NCBI GenBank assembly: GCA_022574185.1
Contig: JACZSM010000002.1
Span: 62,001-126,000 of the forward strand
Reading direction: 5' to 3'
Origin: Pseudomonadota bacterium
GTDB lineage: Bacteria > Pseudomonadota > Gammaproteobacteria > Steroidobacterales > Woeseiaceae
Length of the DNA: 64,000 nt
Position 1 is the first letter of the stretch; each line of letters begins with the position of its first letter. The notes under the pieces were generated by a model, which saw only the letters and a program-made list of their open reading frames with translations, ran no database searches and was not told the origin of the DNA. Shown here piece after piece: positions 9,777 to 19,281 of the stretch. Position numbers and translations under genes: made by a program.

Positions 9777-11387
9777 CTACATGCGGAATATGCCGAATGG
9801 GGTTTCGTCGTCGCGTGGATTATTCATTGCGGCAGACAGCGCGATCGACAAGACCTCGCGCGTATCGATCGGGTCAATGATGCCGTCATCCCAAAGGCGC
9901 GCGCTTGCATAGTATGGATGACCCTGAATTTCATATTGCTCGCGAATAGTCGTCTCGAATTCGACTTGTGACTCCTCTGGCCACTCATCACCGCGTGCTT
10001 CAAGACTCTCGCGCTTGACTGTCGAGAGCACCAGCGACGCCTGCTCACCGCCCATCACTGAAATCCTTGCATTCGGCCACATCCACAGCATGCGCGGGTT
10101 GTAGGCACGCCCGCACATCGCGTAGTTGCCGGCGCCAAAAGAACCGCCGATAATGACCGTGAATTTGGGTACTGTCGCCGTCGCGACCGCGTTAACCATC
10201 TTCGCACCTTCCTTGGCGATGCCGGCATGCTCAACGCGCTTACCCACCATGAATCCCGTGATGTTCTGCAAGAACAGGAGCGGTATGCCGCGGCGATTGC
10301 AAAGTTGAATGAAATGAGCACCCTTCTGGGCGGATTCCATGAACAGAATGCCGTTGTTGGCCACGATGCCTATCGGGTATCCGCTGACATGTGCAAAACC
10401 GCAAACGAGCGTTGCTCCATAGAGTTTCTTGAATTCCAGAAACTCGGAACCATCGACGATTCGGGCAATGACCTCACGAACGTCATAGGGAAACCGGTAT
10501 TCTCGCGACACAATGCCGTAGAGTTCTTCTGCCGGATACGCAGGCGGAACTGTATCTCGCATTTTCAAACAGCTGGTCTTCGAAATATTGAGATTGGCAA
10601 CGATTTCTCTTGCGATCATCAGAGCATGATCGTCATCGTCCGCAAGATGATCGGTGACGCCTGATATGCGCGAGTGGACACTACCGCCGCCGAGAGTCTC
10701 CGCATCGACGATCTCGCCGGTTGCTGCTTTGACGAGCGGCGGGCCACCGAGAAAAATCGTACCCTGGTTGCGAACGATGATGGCCTCATCACACATCGCT
10801 GGCACATACGCTCCGCCCGCCGTACACGAGCCGAGGACGGCAGCGATCTGCGGTATGCCTTTCGCCGACAATCGAGCCTGGTTGTAGAAAATGCGTCCGA
10901 AATGATCGCGGTCCGGGAATACCTCATCCTGAAGTGGCAGAAACGCCCCGCCCGAATCGACGAGATAGATACAAGGCAGGCGATTTTGCTCCGCGATTTC
11001 TTGCGCGCGAAGGTGTTTTTTTACCGTCAGCGGGTAGTAGGTGCCGCCCTTGACGGTTGCGTCGTTCGCCACGATCATGCACTCGGTATCGTTGACGCGT
11101 CCGATCCCTGTAATGATGCCCGCCGCAGGGACATCGTCATCATAAACGCCCATTGCCGCCAGCTGACTTAATTCCAGAAATGGCGAATCGTCGTCGATCA
11201 ACACCTTAATCCGGTCACGCGGCAGTAGTTTGCCCCGCGCCAGATGTCGCTCTCGTGACCGCTCCGGGCCACCCTTGAGCACTTCTTCTTGCACATCCCT
11301 GAGAGCCTGTGCCAGTACCTCGTTAGCGGCCTTGTTGTTCGCGAATTCTTCCGACTCACGATCGACCTTGGTCTCAATTATTGGCAT
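9777..11387 (-). CDS. liuB: Methylcrotonyl-CoA carboxylase beta (carboxyltransferase) subunit
   Basis: A 536-residue biotin-dependent carboxyltransferase, the usual length for LiuB/MCCB. Landmarks of the two crotonase-like halves are clear: [20 protein letters not shown] near the N-terminus, the CoA-binding region [17 protein letters not shown], and [20 protein letters not shown] with [17 protein letters not shown] in the C half. It transfers carboxyl from biotin to 3-methylcrotonyl-CoA in leucine breakdown. ATG at 11387 (MPIIETKVD) is preferred; it overlaps the end of liuA by 14 bases, so the two are translationally coupled. Odd point: no biotin-carrying alpha subunit (liuD) lies in the window. 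A geranyl-CoA carboxylase beta subunit is a weaker alternative. Confidence 0.92.
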   Translation of the reverse strand: MPIIETKVDRESEEFANNKAANEVLAQALRDVQEEVLKGGPERSRERHLARGKLLPRDRIKVLIDDDSPFLELSQLAAMGVYDDDVPAAGIITGIGRVNDTECMIVANDATVKGGTYYPLTVKKHLRAQEIAEQNRLPCIYLVDSGGAFLPLQDEVFPDRDHFGRIFYNQARLSAKGIPQIAAVLGSCTAGGAYVPAMCDEAIIVRNQGTIFLGGPPLVKAATGEIVDAETLGGGSVHSRISGVTDHLADDDDHALMIAREIVANLNISKTSCLKMRDTVPPAYPAEELYGIVSREYRFPYDVREVIARIVDGSEFLEFKKLYGATLVCGFAHVSGYPIGIVANNGILFMESAQKGAHFIQLCNRRGIPLLFLQNITGFMVGKRVEHAGIAKEGAKMVNAVATATVPKFTVIIGGSFGAGNYAMCGRAYNPRMLWMWPNARISVMGGEQASLVLSTVKRESLEARGDEWPEESQVEFETTIREQYEIQGHPYYASARLWDDGIIDPIDTREVLSIALSAAMNNPRDDETPFGIFRM

Positions 11388-12534
11388 TAAACAACTCGCG
11401 GCCAATCAACATACGCCGGATCTCGCTGGTGCCCGCACCGATCTCATAGAGTTTCGCATCCCGCATCAGTCTCCCCGCCGGGTACTCGTTGGTATATCCA
11501 TTGCCACCAAGCGCCTGGATCGCTTGGCTTGCCATCCACGTGGCTTTTTCTGCTGCGACCAGAATACAGCCGGCCGCATCGAAGCGGGTAGTCTGCTCGC
11601 GATCACAGGCCTTTGCTACCGCATAGACATAGGCACGACAACTGTTCATCGATGTATACATGTCTGCAAGCTTGCCTTGCATGAGCTGAAATTCACCGAT
11701 AGGACGGCCGAATTGTTTGCGCTCGTGAACATAGGGCATGACGACGTCCATGCACGCGCGCATGATACCCAGCGGGCCTCCCGCCAGCACCACTCTTTCG
11801 TAGTCCAGGCCACTCATGAGAATACTTGCACCCTTGCCCTCATCGGCCAGACGATTGGCAGCGGGCACCCGACAGTTCTCGAGCAATACCTCGCTCGTGT
11901 CCGAGCCGCGCATGCCCAGTTTGTCCAGCTTTTTCGGCGTAGACAACCCAGGCGTACCACGCTCAACGATAAACGCGCTGAGCCGGGCACTGCCCGCATC
12001 GGGATCGGTAACGGCGTAGATGATCAGCACATCGGCCAGCGGCGCATTGGTGATCCACATTTTGCATCCGTTCAGAACATAGTCGTCGCCATCGCGAACA
12101 GCGGTTGCGCGCATGCCCATGACATCGGATCCCGCACTGGCCTCGCTCATGGCCAATGCGCCGAGATGCTCGCCCGAAATTAATCTGGGAAGGAACCGGC
12201 CCTTCTGCTCGTCGTCGCCCCAACGTTTGAGCTGATTGACGCACAGATTCGAGTGCGCGCCATAGGAAAGACCGACCGATGCGGACGCGCGGCTGATTTC
12301 TTCCATTGCGACTACATGGGCCAGATAGCCCAGGCCTGAACCGCCATACTCCTCGCCTACCGTTATTCCGAGCAGACCCAGCTCGCCGAGCTGCGGCCAC
12401 AGATCGAGAGGGAAATCATTACTCGCATCGATGGCGGCCGCGCGAGGTGCAATCCTGTCGGTTGCGAACGCACGTACTGTTTCGCGCAAGAGGTCAATGT
12501 CTTCGCCGAGCCCAAAATCAAAATCGAACATCAT
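11374..12534 (-). CDS. liuA: Isovaleryl-CoA dehydrogenase
   Basis: A 386-residue acyl-CoA dehydrogenase. The isovaleryl-type active site is visible: the catalytic glutamate lies in the helix [18 protein letters not shown], while the position used by medium-chain enzymes is glycine ([13 protein letters not shown]). The FAD segments [13 protein letters not shown] and [10 protein letters not shown] are present. It oxidises isovaleryl-CoA to 3-methylcrotonyl-CoA, the step before the carboxylase encoded next. Two ATG codons (12534 and 12531) are possible. It leads the operon; the desaturase stop is 54 bases upstream, so a promoter may lie in that gap. Confidence 0.93.
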   Translation of the reverse strand: MMFDFDFGLGEDIDLLRETVRAFATDRIAPRAAAIDASNDFPLDLWPQLGELGLLGITVGEEYGGSGLGYLAHVVAMEEISRASASVGLSYGAHSNLCVNQLKRWGDDEQKGRFLPRLISGEHLGALAMSEASAGSDVMGMRATAVRDGDDYVLNGCKMWITNAPLADVLIIYAVTDPDAGSARLSAFIVERGTPGLSTPKKLDKLGMRGSDTSEVLLENCRVPAANRLADEGKGASILMSGLDYERVVLAGGPLGIMRACMDVVMPYVHERKQFGRPIGEFQLMQGKLADMYTSMNSCRAYVYAVAKACDREQTTRFDAAGCILVAAEKATWMASQAIQALGGNGYTNEYPAGRLMRDAKLYEIGAGTSEIRRMLIGRELFNANN

Positions 12535-12588
12535 CGTTTCCGCCCAATAAGCCCGCTAAAAATTGATTGTCGGCATCAGTTAGCGCGA

Positions 12589-13611
12589 TCAGAACGACAT
12601 CAGGAAGGATGCCGCATTGCCGCCGATGGGTCCTTGTGCCGCTCGCGCCGAGCGCAGGTATTCCTTGCCGCTCGGATAATCATCGGGCTGCGGATTGCAT
12701 ATTCTCAGAACGCGATTGCGGTGATACAGGCTGAGCTGAGAACGCAGCGGTATCACGAACTCCGGATCGTCTTGTGTCAGTTCACGATGCAATGCCGGCA
12801 GCCGGTAACAGGGCACATTCATGTTGAAGTGGTGTGCATTGTGATAACCGAAATTGAGCGTCAACCAGTTCACCCATGCAAATCGCAACGACAAGGGAAC
12901 ACTGAATGTATGTTCTTGCTCCCAGTCGCTATCGCCTTTGTGCGCAGGCTGCTCGTAGCGAAACAGGGTGGCAGTATAGGGGTAGTCGTGTTGCAGAGAA
13001 TCCATGAATCGCAAACCGTGCAACATCAGCAGGTAAGCGATAGCGTACAGAATCGCGACTTTCGGGAAAACCACTAACAAAGCGATGTAGATCGTGCCTC
13101 GAATCAGAATGACGATGACATTGCGCACGCGCTGATCACGCCGCTCCGGAATGATGAACGACGTGAACATCATGATGAAGTGCATGATCAGGTCATGGGC
13201 CGGGATGTAGAACCATTCGAAGGCCTGCGTCACGCGCAGAACGAGCGGATGTTCAGCAAAGAACTCTTCGTACTCAAACCACACGACGTCGCCGTTATCC
13301 ACGTGATGCCGAAAATGTTTGTAACGCATGTCCTCGAAGGTGCCGTACGCTGCGCCGCAGAACCAGCTCATGACACGGCCTAATCTGGCGTTGAGACGAC
13401 TGCGTTTGAAAATCAACTGATGGCCGCACTCGTGTATCAGGTATGCGGCGATTATCATCGCATGCGCAAGCAACATCGTGGCAACCAGGTTAACAGGCCA
13501 GGCCGAATGAAAAAGTCCTGCGAAACCAATCAGATAGCCGCAGACGACATACAACACACTCGCACCGTAATAAACCAGTCCTTCGGGCTCTTTGAGAATC
13601 GTCGTGGGCAT
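12589..13611 (-). CDS. Membrane fatty acid desaturase
   Basis: A 340-residue integral membrane protein with the three histidine boxes of the di-iron desaturase/hydroxylase family: HECGH (60-64), HFRHH (99-103) and HNAHH (257-261). Hydrophobic stretches lie around residues 13-60, 140-155 and 165-200. It would insert a double bond or hydroxyl into an acyl chain at the inner membrane. ATG at 13611 was taken; an in-frame TTG is at 13617. It is divergent from the PII gene; a 13-bp palindrome sits just upstream of its start. Chain and position specificity cannot be read from sequence. Confidence 0.88.
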   Translation of the reverse strand: MPTTILKEPEGLVYYGASVLYVVCGYLIGFAGLFHSAWPVNLVATMLLAHAMIIAAYLIHECGHQLIFKRSRLNARLGRVMSWFCGAAYGTFEDMRYKHFRHHVDNGDVVWFEYEEFFAEHPLVLRVTQAFEWFYIPAHDLIMHFIMMFTSFIIPERRDQRVRNVIVILIRGTIYIALLVVFPKVAILYAIAYLLMLHGLRFMDSLQHDYPYTATLFRYEQPAHKGDSDWEQEHTFSVPLSLRFAWVNWLTLNFGYHNAHHFNMNVPCYRLPALHRELTQDDPEFVIPLRSQLSLYHRNRVLRICNPQPDDYPSGKEYLRSARAAQGPIGGNAASFLMSF

Positions 13612-13624
13612 CGCCAATCACCGC

Positions 13625-13637
13625 AAATCTGAGATTT
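13625..13637. promoter_or_regulatory. Palindrome upstream of desaturase gene
   Basis: AAATCTGAGATTT is a perfect 13-bp palindrome 14 bases upstream of the desaturase ATG, in the 99-base region shared with the divergent PII gene. A repressor site of the TetR type (as FabR or DesT for unsaturated lipid genes) is a possibility; only the palindrome is seen. Confidence 0.35.
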
Positions 13638-13683
13638 CTTTGTACACTTCGCCCGCACGTATTGCTAGCATAGCTCGCCATAG

Positions 13684-14420
<737 letters not shown>

Positions 14421-14438
14421 GATGTTCTCCTTAAATCG

Positions 14439-14951
14439 TTACTGGCCAATAATGCTACGCCATTTGCTGAGCTTATTTGCGACCGACATCGCCGCATAGG
14501 CCGGGCTGGTCGAGGGCAGTGTTGCGTAGCGTACGCTCGCAGGGTCGAGACCCGGTTGCACCATCCTTGACCAGAGTTGCGCCGCCTTCTGGCCATTGAA
14601 GCAGACCCGATCGACATCACGATGAATCCGAAAAAATTCTTCAAAATCATTTGCTTGCGCCGACTCCATTCGAATGGCGGCGTCCATGCTGCCGGGTCGC
14701 ACTGAGCTTGCAAGCACATCCCAGAGGGCGACTCGATTCTCGACGAGCACCTGGCATCGTTCTTCATAGGAACCTGTGGCGCCGAAGATCTCGCTCATGA
14801 TTGGCCAGAATGCGTTTTGCGGATGCGCGTAGTATTGCCCGGCATCGATCGAGCGTTGACCAGGCAGGCTACCAAGTATCAGGATTCGCGCATTGGCGCC
14901 AGCGACCGGCGCAAAGCCACTCGAAGACGCGGCATGGCCGCTGGTCGTCAC
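14439..14951 (-). CDS. DNA-deoxyinosine (hypoxanthine) glycosylase, UDG superfamily
   Basis: A 170-residue member of the uracil-DNA glycosylase superfamily. Motif 1 is LILGSLPGQRSIDAGQYYAH with PQNAFW, and motif 2 is LPSTSPAYAAM near the C-terminus, the pattern of the hypoxanthine-DNA glycosylase group (family 6). It removes deaminated adenine from DNA. The start is GTG at 14951, one base after the stop of the dehydrogenase gene, so translation is probably coupled. Activity on hypoxanthine rather than uracil is inferred from motif similarity. Confidence 0.85.
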   Translation of the reverse strand: MTTSGHAASSSGFAPVAGANARILILGSLPGQRSIDAGQYYAHPQNAFWPIMSEIFGATGSYEERCQVLVENRVALWDVLASSVRPGSMDAAIRMESAQANDFEEFFRIHRDVDRVCFNGQKAAQLWSRMVQPGLDPASVRYATLPSTSPAYAAMSVANKLSKWRSIIGQ

Positions 14952-14952
14952 A

Positions 14953-16056
14953 TCAATAACCGAGTTCCGGGTTCACGACGTTGAGTAGCGCATCGCCGGC
15001 AACGAATCGCGCCAGGTTTTCCTTGATCAGGATGTTGTGCCGCACCCAGTTTCCGCCTCCACTCGCTACATGAGGCGTAATGATGACATTGTCCATTTGC
15101 CACAGCGGATGGTCCGCAGGCAATGGCTCTGGATCCGTAACGTCAAGCCCGGCCCCTGCTATCTGACCGCTCTCAAGCGCTGCAACCAGGGCATCGGTGA
15201 CCACAGTACGACCACGCCCAACGTTGATAAAATGCGCGCCACGCTTGGTGGCCGCAAAAAATTTACTGTCAATGAGTCCGCTTGTCTCTGCTGTAAGCGG
15301 CAGGGCATTGACGATAAAGTCAGCGTCGCCAGCCAATTCAATGAGCTCATGCGACAATCCGACGTAGTCGACAAAATCAGGGCCCTCTCGTGAACTACGG
15401 CGAGTCCCGATAACACGCATATCCAGAGCTGCCGCACGCCGCGCGACTTCTGTGCCAATCCCGCCCAGCCCTATAACGAGTACGGTCTTGCCAGCGATCG
15501 ATTGCATGCCCTGCGTAAATTCAGGCCCGCGCTGCCAGGAACCCTCTGACATGGACTTGGCGTATTTGGGAAAGCCGCGCGCCAGGCTCAGTATCATCGC
15601 CATCGCATGTTCGGCGATAACAGGAGACGACATCTTCTGCATATTGGTGAGCAATATCTCGTCATTCGCGATACGCTCGATGGGCATGCATCTATCGGCA
15701 CCTGCCGAATAAATCTGCATCCAAAGCAAATTCTTCGCGGCCGCAATAACTCGTGCCGAGCAATAACCGATGATTGCATCGGCATCCGCCACGTGCTGCA
15801 TCGCATCGCTTGCTCGATTGATTGCGATCAATTGCACATCCGGAAGAGCCTTCTGCATTTCCGCAACCAGGTCTTTGTCAGCACGAATCAGGATTTTTTT
15901 AGGTGTATGCCAACCTGGCCTGTCACTGATCGGCACCGGTCCCGCTTCGATTCCCGTCTCACGAATCAGCTGCTCAATTGCGGATTCGGCATGCAGCGAA
16001 CACGCACCGAGCAACAACAGCGCCGCAATCATTGTACGCAAAAAACGAATAATCAC
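14953..16056 (-). CDS. D-2-hydroxyacid dehydrogenase with an export signal
   Basis: A D-isomer 2-hydroxyacid dehydrogenase. The Rossmann motif is VIGLGGIGTEVARRAA, the catalytic arginine is in INVGRGRTVVTDAL, the glutamate in VTDPEPLPADH and the histidine in TPHVASGG. What is odd is the N-terminus: a positively charged start, then MIAALLLLGACSLHAES, a signal peptide with a possible lipobox (LGAC) or signal peptidase I site (LHA-ES). Cytosolic members lack this. The GTG at 16056 gives the best signal peptide; the frame is open from a TTG at 16074. Substrate unknown. It is followed at once by the glycosylase gene. Confidence 0.87.
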   Translation of the reverse strand: MIIRFLRTMIAALLLLGACSLHAESAIEQLIRETGIEAGPVPISDRPGWHTPKKILIRADKDLVAEMQKALPDVQLIAINRASDAMQHVADADAIIGYCSARVIAAAKNLLWMQIYSAGADRCMPIERIANDEILLTNMQKMSSPVIAEHAMAMILSLARGFPKYAKSMSEGSWQRGPEFTQGMQSIAGKTVLVIGLGGIGTEVARRAAALDMRVIGTRRSSREGPDFVDYVGLSHELIELAGDADFIVNALPLTAETSGLIDSKFFAATKRGAHFINVGRGRTVVTDALVAALESGQIAGAGLDVTDPEPLPADHPLWQMDNVIITPHVASGGGNWVRHNILIKENLARFVAGDALLNVVNPELGY

Positions 16057-16138
16057 TGGCTCGTCCAATACCAAAAGATAGCAACAGCATAGTGCAGCGC
16101 TTCGGGCCTTGCCAATGACTTAGGGTTTGAGGACCTTA

Positions 16139-17089
16139 TCAGGCCGGGAAGAAGTCGATCGGTTTCGTTGTCGTGATTGGCTCAACATCCCTGTCTTCAA
16201 AGCGGAACATCTTGACGCGTTGTACGAGCTTGCGTTCGAGATCCGGGTCACCCAGTTCGCTCGACACGATCTCGCAAAACGTCACAATTCCGCTTGGTGC
16301 AATCGTCAGGCGCAGGACGAGTTTGCCCTCCAATGTCGGGTTGATTCGCAGCGCGCGGTTGTAGAGAGCAAAAATCGCACCCTTATTTTTGTCGAAAACA
16401 AGCTCGATTTCTTCACGTGAGCGCGAAGCCCTGCCGCTGATACCCGTGCGACGAGCGCCACCGGCGCCTCTGCCAAGGCCGGCAACTGGACTCGAAACCC
16501 GGGTCGTCGATCGGCCCGCAATGCCGCTACCACCGGTATTGCGACTCAGCTTCGCCGTATTGATACCGCCAGATGCCGAACCAACCTTCGATGTGATCAT
16601 CGAGCGTTCATTGCGAGCGGACTGACTGACCGACGCCGACAGCTCGCGATTGTCGGCGACAGATTCAAGCAGGTTATTGTCGACGAGATTCGCGAGATCG
16701 TCGACAAATGGCATGAGCGCCGCTTGCGCTCTTTCTCGTGCAATCAGTTTCGTATCAACAGGTTCTGGCTCTGGCTCTGGCTCTGGTTCCGGCGTCTCCT
16801 CGGCGACTTGCTCAGGCTCAGACACAGGCTCCGGTTCAGGTTCGGCCTCGGGTTCTTTAGGCTTCGGCGGTGGCGGCGGCGGTCTCTGTTCGAGCAACAA
16901 CTGAGCAATACGCGGTGGAATTTCCACAATTTCGTTCGGATCGCGTTCCGGTAACGGCAGAAACGGCCAGATGGTGCCAAGCACCGCGACGACGATGAAC
17001 ACGATACCGAGCAAGCGCCGGAACTTCCTTTCCTGGCTTGTCCCCGTCGTCCAGGCCAGGTCGTATTCTCTGTAAAACGGTAAATCCAC
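16139..17089 (-). CDS. AgmX/PglI-type TonB-like protein, C-terminal gene of motor operon
   Basis: A 316-residue inner-membrane protein. Residues about 20-45 form one transmembrane helix (GIVFIVVAVLGTIWPFLPLP). Residues about 60-100 are a Pro/Glu-rich rod with repeated P-E-P units, as in TonB. The last 90 residues are the AgmX/PglI C-terminal domain (FDKNKGAIFALYNRAL, then GKLVLRLTIAPSGIVTFCEI). It should carry motion from the TolQ/TolR complex across the periplasm to an envelope partner. GTG at 17089 has AGGAG six bases upstream; a TTG at 17095 is the alternative. It is the last gene of the operon, downstream of two TolR-like genes. In Myxococcus, homologous C-terminal domains occur in gliding motor proteins. 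Confidence 0.85.
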   Translation of the reverse strand: MDLPFYREYDLAWTTGTSQERKFRRLLGIVFIVVAVLGTIWPFLPLPERDPNEIVEIPPRIAQLLLEQRPPPPPPKPKEPEAEPEPEPVSEPEQVAEETPEPEPEPEPEPVDTKLIARERAQAALMPFVDDLANLVDNNLLESVADNRELSASVSQSARNERSMITSKVGSASGGINTAKLSRNTGGSGIAGRSTTRVSSPVAGLGRGAGGARRTGISGRASRSREEIELVFDKNKGAIFALYNRALRINPTLEGKLVLRLTIAPSGIVTFCEIVSSELGDPDLERKLVQRVKMFRFEDRDVEPITTTKPIDFFPA

Positions 17090-17110
17090 AAGCAACTCCT
17101 GGCTTTAGCC

Positions 17111-17638
17111 CTATCTCGCCGCAGCGAGTTCGTGGAGTTTCTCAGAACTCCGCTGCAAAACTGCCAGTGAGATCTGTCCGTAGTCCGATGCTGTGCAGGT
17201 CGCCATGACCTTCTTTAACAGCCGATATGGAATATCTTTGTCCCCCATGATCGTAACTTCGCGTCCTGCAATGTCGTCCTGAGCTTCCTTGCGCAGCACA
17301 CGATCGTTCTGCGACTTCAGTGCCTGACGCAGTGCCGGGATGTCATTGCCCGGTGTCGCCATGACCACATCAACCTTGGCGACGAGCTTGCCCTGCACGA
17401 TGATGTCCGTCTCGCTGATCACAATAACGACCGACTCGTTCGCTCTTTTCTCGGCGATCGATTCGGGTAACTGCACGTTTTTCGCATTCGGCAGCACTTC
17501 GACGTTTGACGAATTGACGAGCAGGAAGAATACGAGAATCGTGAAAATGTCCATTAACGAAACCAGGTTTAGCGTGGCATCGCGGCGGTGGCGCCGGTGG
17601 TGCTTGGCCATGCGTTTGGCACGTTGTGACTTGACCAT
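17111..17638 (-). CDS. ExbD/TolR-family protein with conserved Asp
   Basis: A 175-residue ExbD/TolR protein: a basic cytoplasmic start (KRMAKHHRRHRRD), one transmembrane helix with the proton-carrying Asp30 (VSLMDIFTILVFFLLV), then a periplasmic domain. It starts 2 bases after the paralogue upstream. With the TolQ-like channel it forms a proton-driven stator. The periplasmic part is longer than in E. coli ExbD and includes a cluster near RALKSQNDRVLRKE. Confidence 0.9.
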   Translation of the reverse strand: MVKSQRAKRMAKHHRRHRRDATLNLVSLMDIFTILVFFLLVNSSNVEVLPNAKNVQLPESIAEKRANESVVIVISETDIIVQGKLVAKVDVVMATPGNDIPALRQALKSQNDRVLRKEAQDDIAGREVTIMGDKDIPYRLLKKVMATCTASDYGQISLAVLQRSSEKLHELAAAR

Positions 17639-17640
17639 TG

Positions 17641-18153
17641 TTATGCACCTCCAGCCGAAATCGGCGCATCGCCAATCGATATGTCCGGGAACAGGTCCGT
17701 GCGAACGATTCTTTCTCCCTCGATTGTTTCCGCGAGGCGCACACGGTCCATTACCTGCACCAGGGTGTCATAGGAAATTTCGGCTTCGAGGAGAATCGCC
17801 GCGTTGGTCTTCGTTGGGTAGCCCGCTTTGATTTCGGATAATTTCTTGCTCAATGCGTCGAAATCATAGCCGTCTACACCCTTCGGATAGATGCCGAGCA
17901 AGCCCTGATTGCGGTCGCCAACCTCAATTTGATCCATACGAACGATGATTTCCAGTTGAAACGCAAGATCCTGCTGTTTCACGGGCTCAGTAGAGGAGCC
18001 TGGCAGACTCAATTCGATAATCGACATCTGCGAGAACACCGCTGTAATCAGCAGGAATGGAACCAGAATGACCATCAGGTTCATGAACGCCGTAATGTTG
18101 AGTTCGACCGGCTCGTTATTGTGACGACGGCCGCCCTGGCGGCTACGGATCAT
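17641..18153 (-). CDS. ExbD/TolR-family protein with Asn in place of the proton-carrying Asp
   Basis: A 170-residue ExbD/TolR protein. The transmembrane helix reads ELNITAFMNLMVILVPFLL; alignment by eye with ExbD places Asn25 where the essential Asp sits. The rest (periplasmic part with ISIGDAPISAGG end) looks intact. It starts 2 bases after tolQ and is followed at once by the Asp-bearing paralogue, so the two likely form a mixed pair in one stator. Loss of Asp should stop this subunit from carrying protons itself. Confidence 0.88.
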   Translation of the reverse strand: MIRSRQGGRRHNNEPVELNITAFMNLMVILVPFLLITAVFSQMSIIELSLPGSSTEPVKQQDLAFQLEIIVRMDQIEVGDRNQGLLGIYPKGVDGYDFDALSKKLSEIKAGYPTKTNAAILLEAEISYDTLVQVMDRVRLAETIEGERIVRTDLFPDISIGDAPISAGGA

Positions 18154-18155
18154 CC

Positions 18156-18806
18156 TTAAGCCTCGGCAGCGTTAAGCTGACGTTCTGTAACGGCGTTGAG
18201 AAACTTGACACTGGCCATCTCGAGGCTATCGACGAGCTGGTTGGTCTTGGTCTGCAACAACGCGTGAGTCAGCAACAACGGAATCGCAACCATGAGGCCG
18301 AATGCTGTCGTGTTCATCGCCACCGAAATACTCGCCGACAATAAATCCGCTTTATCAGCCGGGTTTGCATTCGATACCGCGGTAAATGCGCGAATCAGGC
18401 CGATGATCGTGCCAAGCAGTCCCAGCAGCGTTGCGATATTTGCCAGCGTTGCCAAATAATGCGTGCGCTTCTCCAGTCTCGGCAGAACCTCCATTAGACT
18501 CTCTTCCATCGCCTTCTCGATGTCGTCACGGCGCCGAGCCGATTTCACTCGATACAGGCCGTAAGTCAGAATCGAGCCAATGGCCGCCTTCGATTTGGCA
18601 GTAACTGCTGCTGCTTCCTGGAAGTTACCGGCCTTCAGGAACGGCACGATCTTCTTCCACAAAGAACGGTTACTCGCACCGGATATCGTCAGGTATACCC
18701 AACGCTCGATGGCGATAGCCACCCCGAATGCGAACACAAACAGGATCGGGTACATGAATGCACCGCCCTGTTGGAAAAAACGCACGATGGCGCCCAAAGT
18801 GTCCAT
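18156..18806 (-). CDS. MotA/TolQ/ExbB proton channel protein
   Basis: A 216-residue TolQ/ExbB protein with three transmembrane helices: about residues 15-37 (GGAFMYPILFVFAFGVAIAI), 125-145 (ATLLGLLGTIIGLIRAFTAV) and 170-190 (NTTAFGLMVAIPLLLTHALL). The TIIGLIRAF and TTAFGLMVAIP motifs are the channel signature. With the two TolR-like proteins it makes a proton-motive-force motor in the inner membrane. ATG at 18806; 51 bases separate it from the gene upstream. Confidence 0.93.
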   Translation of the reverse strand: MDTLGAIVRFFQQGGAFMYPILFVFAFGVAIAIERWVYLTISGASNRSLWKKIVPFLKAGNFQEAAAVTAKSKAAIGSILTYGLYRVKSARRRDDIEKAMEESLMEVLPRLEKRTHYLATLANIATLLGLLGTIIGLIRAFTAVSNANPADKADLLSASISVAMNTTAFGLMVAIPLLLTHALLQTKTNQLVDSLEMASVKFLNAVTERQLNAAEA

Positions 18807-18857
18807 TTGATTGCTCCTCTAGTAAATCAAATAGTTCTACAATCGAGCAGGCTCGGC

Positions 18858-19277
18858 CTACTCGTCTTTTTCTCCGTACAAGTCGCCGTAATAGCCGACT
18901 CGCCGAATAAATTCTTCGCGGTCCAACGGGGCCAGAATCTCGTCCAGCAAGGTATTCACAGGTCGACCCATCAGGTCGCCCGGATCAGATTTCTTCCAGG
19001 GCACGATGTAGAGAACTTTCGGTAATTCCTGGTTGCCTGTAATCTCCGCGCGCCGGAGTTCGAGCCGGTCCATCACCTGGCCTCCGAACTGCTCCCTGAT
19101 CACATCCGTAGCAAGTACTGTGCTCGATACACGCGGCTCACTCTCATCGCGTTCGGCCGCTGCAGTATCAACGGCCAGATCGAGCAGGTCCTCGTCCTGG
19201 GCAAGGGTCGCAGACATCGCCAATAACATGGCAAGCATGATTCGGGGGCTGAAAACCTTGTTATTGTTAGAACCCAT
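18858..19277 (-). CDS. Small exported protein of the motor operon, unknown function
   Basis: About 139 residues. Signal segment IMLAMLLAMSATLA, then an acidic mature protein (QDEDLLDLAVDTAAAERDE) and a more structured C-terminal half (VLYIVPWKKSDPGDLMGRPV). No domain recognised. GAGGA precedes the ATG at 19277; an ATG at 19292 would overlap the TPR lipoprotein gene. It lies between the TPR lipoprotein and tolQ, so it is probably a periplasmic component of the same machine. Confidence 0.7.
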   Translation of the reverse strand: MGSNNNKVFSPRIMLAMLLAMSATLAQDEDLLDLAVDTAAAERDESEPRVSSTVLATDVIREQFGGQVMDRLELRRAEITGNQELPKVLYIVPWKKSDPGDLMGRPVNTLLDEILAPLDREEFIRRVGYYGDLYGEKDE

Positions 19278-19281
19278 CTCA

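Noticed and set aside
13645-13665. Sigma-54 promoter before the PII gene
   Set aside because: GCACG and TTGCT are present, but the spacing between them is two bases rather than the four needed.
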